Source of the DNA: Cephalotus follicularis
Lineage: Eukaryota > Streptophyta > Magnoliopsida > Oxalidales > Cephalotaceae
Length of the DNA: 64,000 nt
Reading direction: 5' to 3'
Assembly: GCA_001972305.1 (NCBI GenBank)
Contig: BDDD01001827.1
Span: 124,001-188,000, forward strand
Shown: in pieces, positions 34,611 through 47,070 of the stretch
Numbering within the stretch: position 1 is the stretch's first letter
Layout of the letters: every line of letters begins with the position of its first letter
Notes under the pieces: generated by a model
Told to the model about the DNA's origin: nothing
Database searches by the model: none
What the model saw: the letters and a program-made list of their open reading frames with translations, nothing else
Program-made: the position numbers and the translations under genes

Positions 34611-36397
34611 ATATAGTGACCCGACAAGCCATCAGATAGGTTGTTGCATTATATCTTACCATGTATAGAACAATCTTATTCTTATATATATGATGCGTGC
34701 TAAATTTGTTATGGAAATATCACTTGTATTTTATCACATAATTGAAGTAGTTTTATTATTACCTACTTATACTAGGGATGCCCTGACATAAGGTTGGATG
34801 CCTGGGATGGAGGCTGTGAGACTGGTTACCTTATTCCTTATGTCAAACTTGTTCCAAGTCATAGGTTCACTTTGTGGGCATTAGTGAACCGGATAGACTT
34901 GCGCGTATGTACACCTGAGCGAAGGTGATCGGCCCTATTATGGTCTGATTATACTATGGACTTATGAAATCCTTGGCCAAGGTTGAGGTAGACTGGAAAT
35001 TAGTTTTCCGGAGAGTTTACCAAAAGTCCTAGAAATGATCAGATAGTTTAGCCATTGAGGTACTATCTAGGGTTGACGCATATCCTTACCCTAGACCTCA
35101 ATCGGGGCCAGGTATGACAAGGGATTATAGTGCATGCGAACCGATAACTTAGAAAATCTAGGGTTAATGAGGTGTGTAATAAATTATGGGAAAATTAATT
35201 AGATTAATTTTTCCATTTGGATAATATTAGATATTATTTTGATAACATTTAAATTGGTCGAGGACTATTTAGAATGGCTAAACCAAACCCTTGGGCTATT
35301 TCGGTAATTTGTGAACACCTCTCGATCTAACCAAGATTTTAAAGGGTCCCTGCCTTATAATGATTAGATCTTTAATATGTTAGACATATTAAGTCTTGGT
35401 GTCAAATATCGGTTGTGTGGATTTTACACTTTGTGGAAACACATATGTTTGATCTTACTTAACCAATATTCGAAAGGTTACACAAGATCACTAAAAGAGT
35501 TAGACTTTTTATGCTTGACTGGACAAAAGGCGTCGATGTCTTTTATAAAGACTTCGATGCTTTTCTATGATAAACACGTCGATGACTTTTAGAAAGCATC
35601 GATGTGCTTTAGTGCCACGTTGCATAGGCATCGACGTCTTTCGGAAGGCGTCGACGTCTTTGAGCAGAACGTGCAACCTATGCACGACCGCAAATCGTGG
35701 GCACTACTTCTCTCACATTCTTGGCCGGTTTCTCTCGATTCTACACGTTTTAGAAACATGGGAATCATGGCTTCGGACTCCCAGGGAGTGAAGGCCATGA
35801 TCCTAAGTGAATGGGAGATTGGGAGAGAGAATAGGAGGCTGGTTATAAGTATTTCTGCAGAAAATGGAATAAGGGGTTAAGACATTTTGATGGGCAATTG
35901 ACCTAGAATTATTCTCTGCAAGTGTGTGTTCCTTCATCTGATAAACACCAGGCAAAGGCTTATCTAGGGTGGATTGATTATTGATCTCATTGGTCATAAT
36001 CAATACTCCTTTTCTAAGCTAAGTGAGAGAGTGAGTGAGTTCAAGCACTTTGATTTTGCCGGTTGGATTATTTGCTGTTGCTGAGGCTTGGAGAAGATCA
36101 AAGGGTATCTACTCAAGCTTGTAGCGGCAAAGAACGAATGAGCCAACACCCACTGGTATATATTCTTGGTCCTTCTTCCTTATGCCATGCTTGTGTGTCA
36201 CCATTGTGTACAATGGTGACACCAATTCAATTCTGTTGATGTTGTGGTGATCCATGTGGTCTGTGGACGTGCCATTATGGATTTGTCTCTATATATAGGG
36301 TTTTCTTCCGCTGCATGATTATATATTTAAATTTTATTCTACACCCTACACACCTATGTCCATTTTGGCACCGGATTCGGTATACCCGATCCTAACA
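34605..36397 (+). repeat. P 3' LTR (1793 bp)
   Basis: Bounded by TGTTAGATATAG at 34605 and CCGATCCTAACA at 36397, with terminal TGTTAG/CTAACA inverted ends. It shares no overall similarity with gypsy B LTRs, yet contains the same GACGTCGATGTC motif array (35530-35660). Confidence 0.92.
35527..35665 (+). repeat. GACRTCGAYGTC array in copia LTR P
   Basis: Copies near 35530 (GCGTCGATGTC), 35550, 35574, 35595, 35628 and 35648; consecutive spacings include 20, 24, 21 and 20 bp. The word AGAACGTGC just after (35667) also flanks B-family arrays (17648, 39420, 41221). Confidence 0.87.
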
Positions 36398-37144
36398 TAA
36401 ATCCCATGAGGTGGATTTGTGGATCCGCTATGTGATAGAGGCATATGAATCGATTCTAGTATATGATATGTGATCTGGTGTATGATCTGATATGTGATAT
36501 GTGAGAATTGACTTGTATAGTGACGTACACTTCAATTCTAGTGGGCATGTGGAATTAGCGCCTCCCTTGCCAATATATGATGTGAAATGTGATATGTATG
36601 TGGCTCAGTATGATTCTGTGAATCGTGAAATGACATTTTGAAATGTTTCGTAAATGTTTCGAAGGATATGAAATTGGTATTCGAATATGTTTAAACTGTT
36701 TTTATTTGCTTAAGAATTCTATCATGAATTTATTTGAAATCTTACTGCTTCTAAATTTATTGTTCACCGTTTTTATTTCCCTTATCCGTACTGAGGTTTG
36801 CTCAGCCGCGTTTTTGTTTCCATGCGACAGGTTATCGGGAGCAGCGGGGAAATGTGTGAACGAGAGATGACTACCCTATGTCTTTGGATCCGTAGGAGTG
36901 TGATCCCTGTGTTTTTATGTCTAGTTGTCATAAACAATAAGATATTTATGTTTTCATGTCTTAAATTTGAAACTGGAATTTGTTTAAGTTTTCAGAAATT
37001 GTTAAGTTGTTAAGTGTTTCAGTTATGCTATGACCGCCACGTTTTTGGCTAATAAGTTATGATTATGTTCAGATACATTATGTTATGTTTTGATAGATTC
37101 TGTACTATGACCTGTGACGACTCCCGCCGTCCGGGGGTGTTACA
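36398..37144 (+). repeat. K 5' LTR, 3' portion
   Basis: Matches 50393-51143 of the K 3' LTR and ends GTCCGGGGGTGTTACA. Includes CCGTACTGAGGTTTGCTCAG (36786) and GCGACAGGTTATCGGGAGC. The upstream part of this LTR is not present in the window; P occupies its place. Confidence 0.9.
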
Positions 37145-37149
37145 GATTG

Positions 37150-37161
37150 TGGTATCAGAGA
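37150..37161 (+). other. K primer-binding site
   Basis: TGGTATCAGAGA, five bases after the LTR end, matching the initiator-Met tRNA complement. Confidence 0.92.
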
Positions 37162-38911
37162 ACAGGTTTTGTTTCTTTAGAAGACCTAACTAGGTTTGAC
37201 CTGTGAGATTGAGTAGACACTGGGTTAGGCTTTTCTGTTATGGTCTTATGATATGTTTTCTGTTTCGGTTTTTGTTCTTTGTGATGCTTTATCTTCTGGG
37301 TGCCTTTTCGTAGATGGCACGTACAAGGAATGCTGCTCGGAGGACTGCACCCGCTGAGGCTCAGGAAGTCAGAAATGAGCCTACCATGGAAGAGTTAGTG
37401 CGTCAGGCAGTCGCTCAAGAGGTACGACGCGTGTTGGGTCAGCAAAATCAGGATCTGGGCCGTAGGGAGCCGGTTGCTGAGGAGGATGCTCCAGCTGATG
37501 TTCAGTTGGGAAGAGAAGCTGGGGGCAGGATGGATACGCCTACTTATATCTGGCTTGAGCCGTTCCAGAAGCAGTGGCCGCAGTCTTTCAGCTCAGCCGT
37601 GACTCCTGTGGAGGTTGAGCACTGGATTGCACATATGGACAAGATCTTTGATATGCTTAGTTGTAGTGACTAGCAGAAGGTTAAGTTAGCTGTTTACAAG
37701 ATTGAGGGTGATGCTCAGAAATGGTGGAAGGCTGTTGTCACACCCCGTTTCCACAGAACATAAACAGCATATAAAGTGGTACGGCAATCAACATAAAAAT
37801 CCGGCTTATGTAAAATCTCCATAAATTTAAAACTTTTCATATCATGAACAACTCGCGGAAGCATCAAATATAAGCCGAACACATCACGCATCCCATACTA
37901 CGTGATGCCCGATAAACCAAACATAACTGTTGATCGTCCAAAACAGAGCGTGAAATAATACAATACAAGATAACGAATATCCAGCGTTACAAAAACCAAA
38001 TAACATGATAAAAGTTCGGTAACCCAAAATAAGAGAAAATAATAAGCCTTCTCTTTAAAACTCCGTGCATGCTCCATGTAAAGACCACTCCGTCAATCTG
38101 TTACAGTAGGGGTTAGCCTTTGTCCTCACTCGGCTAAGTGAATAAAACCATAAATACAGTTCAGGTAATAAGGCAATGAGTATCATGAATGAATGCATAA
38201 TGATGAGCCATGTCATGTAATTTTCATAGTAAAAATACCTCCGTATATACATATAAAAATATATGCATGCTCACAGTACAAGTATAACTCAACAGTTATA
38301 TCAACACAAGCAGTAAGTGTGTTCCCAAAAAGGAACTAGACAGTCCAGTCGTCATGACCGTCGCCACCTCCTGGCCCCAACGCCACGCACTCTTATTCCA
38401 CCCCCGTTTGCGAACGGTTTTGGGGCAAGTCCTCCGTAAGTTGTTTAGCATGGCGACCAAACCAACAGCATGTTACTAGCACGGCGACTAAGTAATCAAC
38501 AGGTTATTAGCACGGCGGCTAATAATCAACAGGCACAAGCAATCCACAGTACAAGTCAAGCAATTACACGTATTTACTTGATCAAATATATTTGTTTAAA
38601 ATATACTTTTCAGTTCACAAGTTGTAATAAGTCATAAGCTTAAAACAATACATATCTCTGTCTTTGGAAATACTTCCCCAATCATTTCGAAGATATATAA
38701 ATTCATAATTTGACAAATATGCATTTTCGTAAATTTCATTTGGTTTCATAATCAAACCTTTAAAACATTTCTCTGTCATTAGAAATACTTCCCCAAACAG
38801 TTCGAAAATATATAAATTCATAATTTTGACAAATATACATTTTCGTACCCAAATAATCATAACAATCATGCAAGCTTTTCAAAATGGTTTAACACTTTTA
38901 GGAAGGCAGCC

Positions 38912-41072
38912 ATAATGCAAGTCACAGTAACAATGCAGTCATATGCTCAGAATGCATCTAGATTCATTTCTAGAGTCGTTTTAGGTCCAACGGGTCCTAT
39001 TCAAGTGAAATTCTACTGTCCAGGAGGAAAGACGTCGATGTCATTCCCAAAAGCGTCGATGTCTTTTAGCCTAAAGCGCCAGTTCTATTCACAAATGTTC
39101 CCAGGCATTTCTGGACCAAAGACATCGATGTCTTCTACAAAGACGTCGATGTCTTTTTCATACCAGTGAGTACCAGTTCGCAGCCTTGGTCTTAGGGTGT
39201 GAAAACCAACCTTTTAATCCATCATAACCACGAATATCACTCCATAAACGTATAAGGTATGCTACTGGTTAATGGGTATACGGCCATAACATCATCCGAA
39301 ACCAAACAGGCGATTCCAAATGGCTAAATAGCCATCCGGAATAAACATCACAGTTTATACAATTTCCCAGAAAAGGAGTCGACGTCTTATAGAAAGACGT
39401 CGATGTCTTTTATATTACAGAACGTGTTTTCCATGGTTTCAACACACCAAGCTATTTCTAAACCAATCCTTTACCCAAGCAACACACGTATTCATGTATC
39501 TATACACATATGATTAACTCAGTACATCACAGTAACATTTCAACAAGTCCAGAATCTCAATCCAATCAATAACATGCAATTCACCATGCTATACATTAAC
39601 TTAGAACTTAAAATGCATGTATAAGTTCATCACTTTCCCCTACCTTTGATTTCAAGTTAGAAATCGAAAGTCCACCTCTTTTAGTACTCCAACAGGTCAC
39701 TCGAGTCCACAGGTACCCTTTGGCAACTCCTGGTTCGTCCTGGCAGTTGGTGTGCAAGCTCCAAGCTCCAACAATGGCACACACACACACTTTTTCTCTT
39801 TCTCTCTTCTCTCTTTCCTTCTGGTGTTATAAAACGAGAGAGATAGGTTGGGAGGGTTATTTTTATGCAGACACCTCCCACCTAACACATTTCTTCTGTC
39901 ATCTAACAATCACACCCGAGATCTCTCCCACTTTCTCTCTTTCTGCAATTCTTTTTATTTTCTTTCTTTCCTTTTGCAGGTGGCATATGGCCATAATGCA
40001 AGTCACAGTAACAATGCAAACATATGCTCAGAATGCATCTAGATTCATTTCTAGAGTCGTTTTAGGTCCAACGGGTCCTATTCAAGTGAAATTCTACTGT
40101 CCAGGAGGAAAGACGTCGATGTCATTCCCAAAGGCGTCGATGTCTTTTAGCCTAAAGCGCCAGTTCTATTCACAAATGCTCCCAGGCTTTTCTGGACCAA
40201 AGCCGTCGATGTCTTCTACAAAGACGTCGATGTCTTTTTCATACCAGTGAGTACCAGTTCGCAGCCTTGGTCTTAGGGTGTTAAAACCAACCTTTTAATC
40301 CATCATAACCACGAATATCAATCCATAAACGTATAAGGTATGCTATTGGTTAATGGGTATACAGCCATAACATCATCCGAAACCAAACAGGCGATTCCAA
40401 ATGGCTAAATAGCCATCTGGAATAAACATCACAGTTTATACAATTTCCCAGAAAAGGAGTCGACGTCTTATAGAAAGACGTCAATGTCTTTTACATTACA
40501 GAACGTGTTTTCCATGGTTTCAACACACCAAGCTATTTCTAAACCAATCCTTTACACAAGCAACACACGTATTCATGTATCTATACACATATGATTAACT
40601 CAGTACATCACAGTAACATTTCAACAAGTCCAGAATCTCAATCCAATCAATAACATGCAATTCACCATGCTATACATTAACTTAGAACTTAAAATGCATT
40701 TATAAGTTCATCACTTTCCCCTACCTTTGATTTCAAGTTAGAAATCGAAAGTCCACCTCTTTTAGTACTCCAACAGGTCACTCGAGTCCACAGGTACGCT
40801 TTGACAACTCCCTGGTACGTCCTGGCAATTGGTGTGCAAGCTCCAAGCTCCAACAATGGCACACACACACACTTTTTCTCTTTCTCTCTTCTCTCTTTCC
40901 TTCTGGTGTTATAAAACGAGAGAGATAGGTTGGGAGGGTTATTTTTATGCAGACACCTCCCACCTAACACATTTCTTCTATCTTCTAACAATCACACCCG
41001 AGATCTCTCCCACTTTCTCTCTTTCTGCAATTCTTTTTATTTTCTTTCTTTCCTTTTGCAGGTCGCATATGG
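38912..41072. repeat. 1081-bp tandem duplication inside LTR B3
   Basis: 38912-39992 and 39993-41072 align end to end with a constant offset of 1081 bp and only a few per cent differences by eye. Each unit holds two clusters of GACGTCGATGTC motifs and a CT-rich block ending CTTTTGCAGG. The shorter B2 lacks this region, so it is the length-variable part of the LTR. Confidence 0.94.
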
Positions 41073-41400
41073 CAGGTGAGGATTCCTCTGCATGTTCCAT
41101 GTGAGGACATGTTCTGGGCATCCCTGGCAATACACAGACATGCACAACACGTCGATATACACTGGAAAAGGCGTTAGGTAGCCTTTAAACAATCCTCCTT
41201 GCACGTTATTCAGCCGATGAAGAACGTGCTGTCCATTCGCACCAAAGGCATCGACGTCTTTCCCATGACGTCGATGTCTTTTGCGTTTTGTAAGAAGGTG
41301 TCGATGCCTTCTTCAGTTATCGATGTGCATGCCCCTGCATTCACGTGTGCCCTAGCTCACAAAGGAGTCGACGTCTTTCCAAAAGACGTCGATGCCTTTT
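39028..41400 (-). repeat. GACRTCGAYGTC motif clusters in B3
   Basis: Clusters at about 39031-39064, 39120-39156, 39377-39410, then the duplicated set at 40112-40145, 40200-40237 and 40458-40491, and a further one at 41249-41400. Pairs are spaced 20-22 bp. Both orientations of the near-palindrome occur. Confidence 0.87.
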
Positions 41401-42330
41401 GGCCAAAATAGCGCCGTTTCAAGCTTGAACATACACACTCCATTTCTAAGTCCATGACTAGGGTTTGTAAGCATCTTTCAAGTCAAAACTCAACATTCTC
41501 ATTAAATCAAGTTTAATGATTACATCATAAATGGAAATATTACGTTCGGAAAAATACCGGACGTTACAGCTGTGGATTTGTCTAAGGGTGGCAACTATGC
41601 AGAGACTTTGACCTGGTCCGAGTTTTACGAAGTCTTTTATCAGCATTACTTTCCCATTGCTGATAAGGAGGCTTACGCCAGGGAGTTCATTAATACCCGA
41701 CAGAAGGATGCAGAGTCAGTCACGGAGTTTCTGATCCGATTCACTAGGCTTGCTGGTTTTGCTGGGTCCGCAGCGGGGACAGCACTGGAGCAGGTAGAAA
41801 AGTTCAAGTGGAACTTACACTGTCAGCTCCGGGGTAAACTGATCAACAACAGGTTTGCTGATGTTTCTGAGGTGGCAAATGCGGCAAAGAACATAGAACT
41901 GGAAAGGCTTGATTTCCAGGGAGCTCATCAGGAAAGTGACAGGAAGAGAAACATAGGAGATTCTGAAGGGCAAGGTTTCGGACAGAATAATAAGAATAGA
42001 AATGGCAAGCGAGGAAAGAGGAATGATAACCGGGGACAGCAATAGCCCAATAATGATCAAAGGCAGACACAGAGAGCTGCGGATGTTCAGATTGCCAAGT
42101 GTGATGTTTGCGGTAGACAACATCCAGTGGGAGTGTGCTACAAGGCTATCGGGGCCAAATTTGTTTGTGGTCAAAAAGGGCATTTCGTGAAGGATTGTCC
42201 TGACCCTCGTGCGAAGGAAAGGAAGGGGAACAATGCAGATCATGGACAGCGCAATGTGGGAGGTCGTGTCTTTGCTATCACGACTCAGCAGGCTGCTACT
42301 GCACCAGGTACTGTTTCGGGCTTTATTTCT

Positions 42331-45300
42331 GTTGGTAACCGTAAGGCTTATGTTTTGTATGATACTGGATCGACCCACTCGGTTGTAGCGAGGTATTTTG
42401 TTCGGCATCTTGGGATGTCTTCACAGTTGCTTAATCCAACTTTGATTCTTTCGACCCCTACGGGTTCTTCTGTTGTGATATCTGAGTGTTGTTATGTTTG
42501 TCCTCTTGTTTTCGATGATCGGGGATGCGGATCTTTTGCCTATCGATATGTATGACTTCGATATGATTCTGGGAATGAACTGGTTGGATCGTCATCGGGC
42601 TACGATCGACTGCTACGCTCGTAGGGTTCTGTTTGGGGATGTAAACAGTCCTGATTTTATTTATCAGGGCTCACGACCGAGAAAAGAAGTGAAGGTTATA
42701 TCAGCTCTGAAGGCTAGGAAGTTGGTGGCTAAGGGCGCTGAAGGTTTCTTAGCTGTTGTGAAGGATGTCTCAAAGGTTGAGCCTCGCCTTGAAGACTATC
42801 CTGTGGTTAGAGAATTTTCTGATGTTTTTCCAAAGGAGTTACCGGGTTTGCCACGACAACGGGAAGTGCAGTTTACCATCGAACTCATTCCTGGAGCGGT
42901 ACCTTTATCTAAGGCATCTTACAGAATGGCACCGTTGGAATTGCAGGAGTTAAAGGAACAGTTGCAAGAGCTGTTGGATTGGGGTTTCATTCAGAATAGT
43001 GTTTCACCGTGGGGTGCTCCGGTTCTTTTTGTGAAGAAGAAAGACGGGTCTATGGGCTATGCATAGATTACAGAGAGTTGAACCGAATTACTGTTCGGAA
43101 TAAATACCCGCTACCTAGGATCAATGACTTGTTTGATCAACTCCAAGGCGCTCGGTACTTCTCTAAGATCGATTTGAGATCGGGATATCATCAGCTTCGG
43201 ATAAAGGATGAAGATGTGCCTAAAATTGCTTTCCGTACTCGGTATGGGCATTATGAGTTTTTTGTGATGCCTTTAGGACTCACTAATGCACCAGCAGTTT
43301 TCATGGATCTGATGAATAGGGTGTTCCATGAGTACTTGGATCAGTTTGTTATTGTGTTCATAGATGACATTCTCGTGTATTCCAAGTCGAAGGAAGAACA
43401 TGAAAAACAGCTTCGTGTAGTGTTGGGTATTCTGAGGAAAAATCAGCTATACGCGAAGTTTTTGAAGTGTGAGTTCTGGTTGGAACAGGTGGCGTTTTTG
43501 GGTCATGTGGTTACAGCTGAAGGTATCTGTGTGGATCCTGCTAAAGTTGAGGCTATTACTAAATGGCCGAGACATACCACAGTGAAGGAAGTTAGGAGCT
43601 TTTTGGGCTTCGCTGGATACTATAGGCGGTTTGTGGAAGGTTTTTCCTCTATAGCCTTACCACTAACTTAGCTTATGAGAAAGGGAGCTAAGTTTGAATG
43701 GAACGAAGAGCGTGAAGCAAGTTTCGAGAAACTGAAGAACAGTCTTGTGTTAGCACCGATTCTTCGTTTACCATCTGGGTCGGGTGGATACCAGATTTAC
43801 AGCGATGCTTTCAAAAAGGGTGGGTGTGTTTTGATGTAGCACGGTCATGTGATAGCTTACGCTTTGAGACAGTTGAAGCCTTATGAGGTAAACTATCCTA
43901 CACATGATATTGAGTTGGCAGCAATAATGTTTGCGTTGAAGATCTGGAGGCACTACTTGTACGGAGAAACTTGTGACGTCTTTACCGATCATAAGAGTCT
44001 CAAGTATATCTTTACACAGAAAGAGTTGAACATGCGTCAGAGAAGGTGGTTAGAACTTCTGAAAGACTATGATTTAAATATTCAATACCATCCTGGTAAA
44101 GCAAATGTGGTAGCTGATGCTCTTAGTCGGAGGAGTTCTGGGAGTGTAGCGGCTTTGCTTACTCAACCGCAGTTGATAGCTGATATGGAGCGGATGGATT
44201 TACATCTGTATGTTCGGGGTTCTGATTGTTGTGTTGCTGCAATGAATGTCGAGCCTACTCTCATACTTGGATTAAGATAGCTCAGAGCTACGATGGTGAA
44301 CTTTGGGCCTTAGTCCAGAATGTTGAAAAGGGTAAGCAATCGGAGTTCCGTATGGATGAGCATGGTGTGATATGGCTGGGAAGTCGGTTGTGTGTTCTGG
44401 CAGATTCTTCTATCAGAGATGCTGTTTTGTCAGAGGCACACAGTTCTCCATTTTCTATACATCTGAGTTCTACATAGATGTATAGAGACTTGAAGAAGAA
44501 CTTCTGGTGGAATGGAATGAAAAGGGATGTAGCGGAGTATGTTGGGAGGTGTTTGATCTGTCAGCAGGTAAAGATTGAGCACCAACGTGCTAGTAGTTTG
44601 TTATAGCCCTTAGAAGTCCCGATATGGAAATGGGAGAGCATTTCGATGGACTTTGTTACTGGTTTGCCGAGAACTTTCAGAAGGAGTGATGCTATCTGGG
44701 TAGTAGTGGATCGATTGACTAAATCGGCTCACTTTTTGGTTATCCGAGAAGATTTTTCGGTGGATCGTTTGGCTGAGGTGTTTCAGTAGGAGATAGTGAG
44801 ACTGCATGGGACTCCGGTATCCATTGTTTCGGATAGGGATCCTCGTTTCACTTCGCGGTTTTGGAAGGGGTTTCAGAAAGCTTGGGGTACTAGGCTTAGT
44901 TACAGTACAGCTTTCCATCCACAGACAGATGGGCAGACTGAAAGGACCATCCAGACTTTGGAGGATATGTTGAGGTCTTGTACTTTGGAGTGGACTGGGA
45001 GCTGGGATGAGTATTTGAGCTTGGTGGAGTTTGCCTACAATAACAGTTGGCACGCTAGTATCGGTATGGCTCCGTTTGAAGCTCTTTACGGGAGGAAGTG
45101 TCGTGCTCTGACATGCTGGGATGAGGTTGGAGAGTGAGTTATTGAGGGACCCGAGCTAGTGCAGATCACTACCGAGAAAGTGGCAATAGCAAGGGAGAGA
45201 TTGAAAGCAGCTCAAGCTCAACAGAAGAGTTATGCGGACAGACATCGGAAGGACTTAGAGTTCAAAGTCGGTGAACACGTATTCTTGAAAGTTTCACCTT

Positions 45301-45686
45301 GGACAGGAGTCCGATATTTTGGGCTGAAAGGAAAGTTGAGTCCGCGGTTTATCGGGCCTTTAGAGGTTCTGGAGAAGTTAGGCGCGGTTGCTTATCGGTT
45401 AGCTTTCCCTCCGCAGTTAGCACATGTCCATAATGTGTTCCATGTGTCTTTGCTGAGAGGTTATCAGTATCATCCCCTACATGAGGTTCACTATCCGTTG
45501 GACAGTATTCGGGAGGATCTATCTTGCGACGAGGAGGCCGAGGCTATTCTGGATCGACAGGAACGGGAGACACGTAGCAAGACCGTTTCTTTTGTGAAAG
45601 TGCTGTGGAGGAATCATTCCGAAAGTGAGGCTACTTGGGAGCTAGAGGAGCATATTCGGGAGCGATATCCGCACTTATTTGTTTGA
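42331..45686 (+). pseudogene. pol: K pol: protease, RT, RNase H, integrase, chromodomain
   Basis: Protease with [14 protein letters not shown] near 42360-42400; RT about 42830-43670 with [49 protein letters not shown] and catalytic [10 protein letters not shown] near 43358-43390; RNase H about 43740-44150 with [13 protein letters not shown] and [11 protein letters not shown]; integrase zinc region about 44470-44600, core about 44640-45140 ([46 protein letters not shown]), and the chromodomain-like tail up to 45686 ([22 protein letters not shown]). Same order and family as A1. Broken at multiple sites; fossil. Confidence 0.93.
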
Positions 45687-45726
45687 GGTATGTGTATGTG
45701 GTGATTTCGGGACGAAATCCTTTTTA

Positions 45727-45738
45727 AGGGGGGGTGGA
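45727..45738 (+). other. K polypurine tract
   Basis: AAGGGGGGGTGGA-type run directly before the 3' LTR, preceded by GGGACGAAATCC, a word conserved before the 3' LTRs of A1, C1, C2 and H. Confidence 0.9.
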
Positions 45739-46862
45739 TGTAATACCCTGTCTGTTCGTATGTATTTTACGGACTTTTTATGTGCTTGGTTTCGGGCCTT
45801 TTAATTCTGTTTTAAAATTTTAAAGTCCGGTTGCCCTGTGTTTTTGGCCTATGTGATTTGGGCTGTTTGATACCAGCCTAAATATTTTGATATGTTATTG
45901 CTATATGGGTTGGGCTTATATTTATAAATTCTATTTTATCAAAACTTTATTTTATTTTATAACCTTCAAACATTATTAAAACATTTCATTTATTTCCTTT
46001 TCTTTCTTCTTTCTTCTTTTCTTTCCTTTCTTTCTTCTCCTTCTCCCGAACTCACTCTTCTCCCTCATTATTTCTACACGGTGTAATCTTTCTTTCCATT
46101 CTATATCCCTGGAAATCCTCTCTTCTTCCTTCTTGGTCAGATTTCGTTCCTTAGTTTCCTCTTGGAGAGTGACATTGCCATTTTAAATGTGTCTCTCTTT
46201 CCTGCAAAGTGCCATTGCCAATTTCTGCTTCAGAGGTCTGTGTCAATCTGCTGTGGAGTCGTTTTAGCAAGTTATGGAGGTAATTTCAATCCTTTGGTAG
46301 TTCCTTTGGGATAAATTCTTCTAGGTTGTTAAGTATAGTCATGTTTCTCTTTGTTTTGGTTTTCTTTGGCTTTTGTTTTGTTCACAGTCGGGTAACAAAT
46401 TATTGTGGTGTGCTTGCTGTGTTTTCTGGATTCTGGATAGTCTTTGCAGGTTAGTGATTCCCCTGTAATGATTCATTTCACTAGTCTTTTGGTTTTGTTG
46501 TTAGTATTCTTAGTGTTCTCTAAGTTTTGATTTCCTATGTATATATATGTTCTGTCATGGTGTTAGTAAATCTGTCGGCATGTTTTATACACTTAGACAT
46601 GTCATAATCTGGTTTTAAATACCTGTTAAGTGATAATGAACTGAAATCAGACTTGAACATAGGCTTATGCTTAGAGAGTTATTGTCTTCCTTGGAAGTTA
46701 AGCCACTGATCATCTTATTCCATGTCAAATCTGTGTTCCTTTGTCATCTAAATATCATATAGTGTCATATGTTTATGTCCTTGTGTTTCTGGTTTAATGT
46801 GGTAATCATTTAAACTATTTCCTGCATGAAATTGTAAGTTTCTGCTGTTCTGTCGTCCAGAA

Positions 46863-47070
46863 CAGTCGGCTGTTCATGTGGACAGTCGGCTGGATTGGAT
46901 GAGTAGTCGACTGCCATATGAACACAGTCGACTATCTTGGGTTGTGTAGTCGACTGGATATATGTGACAGTCGACTGCCTGCATTCTGGTTTGAGTAGTC
47001 GACTGGCCCTTGTGATTAGTCGACTGCCAAGCTTCCCCACTCGACTGGTGCTCAGTAACAGTCGGTTGTT
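46863..47070 (+). repeat. CAGTCGACTG palindrome array in K 3' LTR
   Basis: About nine copies of YAGTCGACTG or CAGTCGGCTG. The first four start 20-21 bp apart; later spacings are 21-28 bp. Reverse-complement counterpart of the arrays in A1, A2 and A3. Confidence 0.9.

Larger units (their letters stand above)
34165..36397 (+). mobile_element. P: 3' end of a Ty1/copia element
   Basis: Plus-strand fragment holding the end of RNase H, a purine tract (CAAGTGGGAGAT, 34592-34604) and a complete LTR. Its left edge meets the D LTR directly and its right edge meets an A-family LTR (K) at 36398. It is probably a copia element that inserted in the K 5' LTR and later lost its left part together with the start of that LTR. 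The RNase H style (KHIKRRYHLIREI, ADPLTKAMGTKA) suggests the Angela/Tork side of copia; that is tentative. Confidence 0.85.
37736..41568 (-). mobile_element. B3: B-family LTR inserted in K gag
   Basis: Minus-oriented LTR (plus strand TGTCACACCCCGTTTCC...GGACGTTACA) with perfect TSDs GCTGT (37731-37735 and 41569-41573). No internal region, hence a solo LTR. At 3833 bp it is long because of an internal tandem duplication of about 1081 bp. Contains stem-loop units (38445-38530), GACGTCGATGTC motifs in several clusters, CA/CT-rich blocks (39779-39830 and 40860-40911), and the GAGTGAGGACAAAGGCTAACC-type word near 38110. Confidence 0.95.
37314..42330 (+). pseudogene. gag: K gag (interrupted by LTR B3)
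   Basis: Two blocks, 37314-37735 and 41569 to about 42330. It starts MARTRNAARRTAPAEAQE and carries the capsid region ([36 protein letters not shown]), a basic linker and a zinc knuckle (FVCGQKGHFVKDC near 42155-42195). It corresponds block by block to A1 gag. Fossil: B3 sits inside it. Confidence 0.9.

Noticed and set aside
41815-42408. A 197-residue minus-strand frame
   Set aside because: Shadow of K gag and protease; resembles the antisense shadow of A1 at 5049-5546 only because the sense genes are related.
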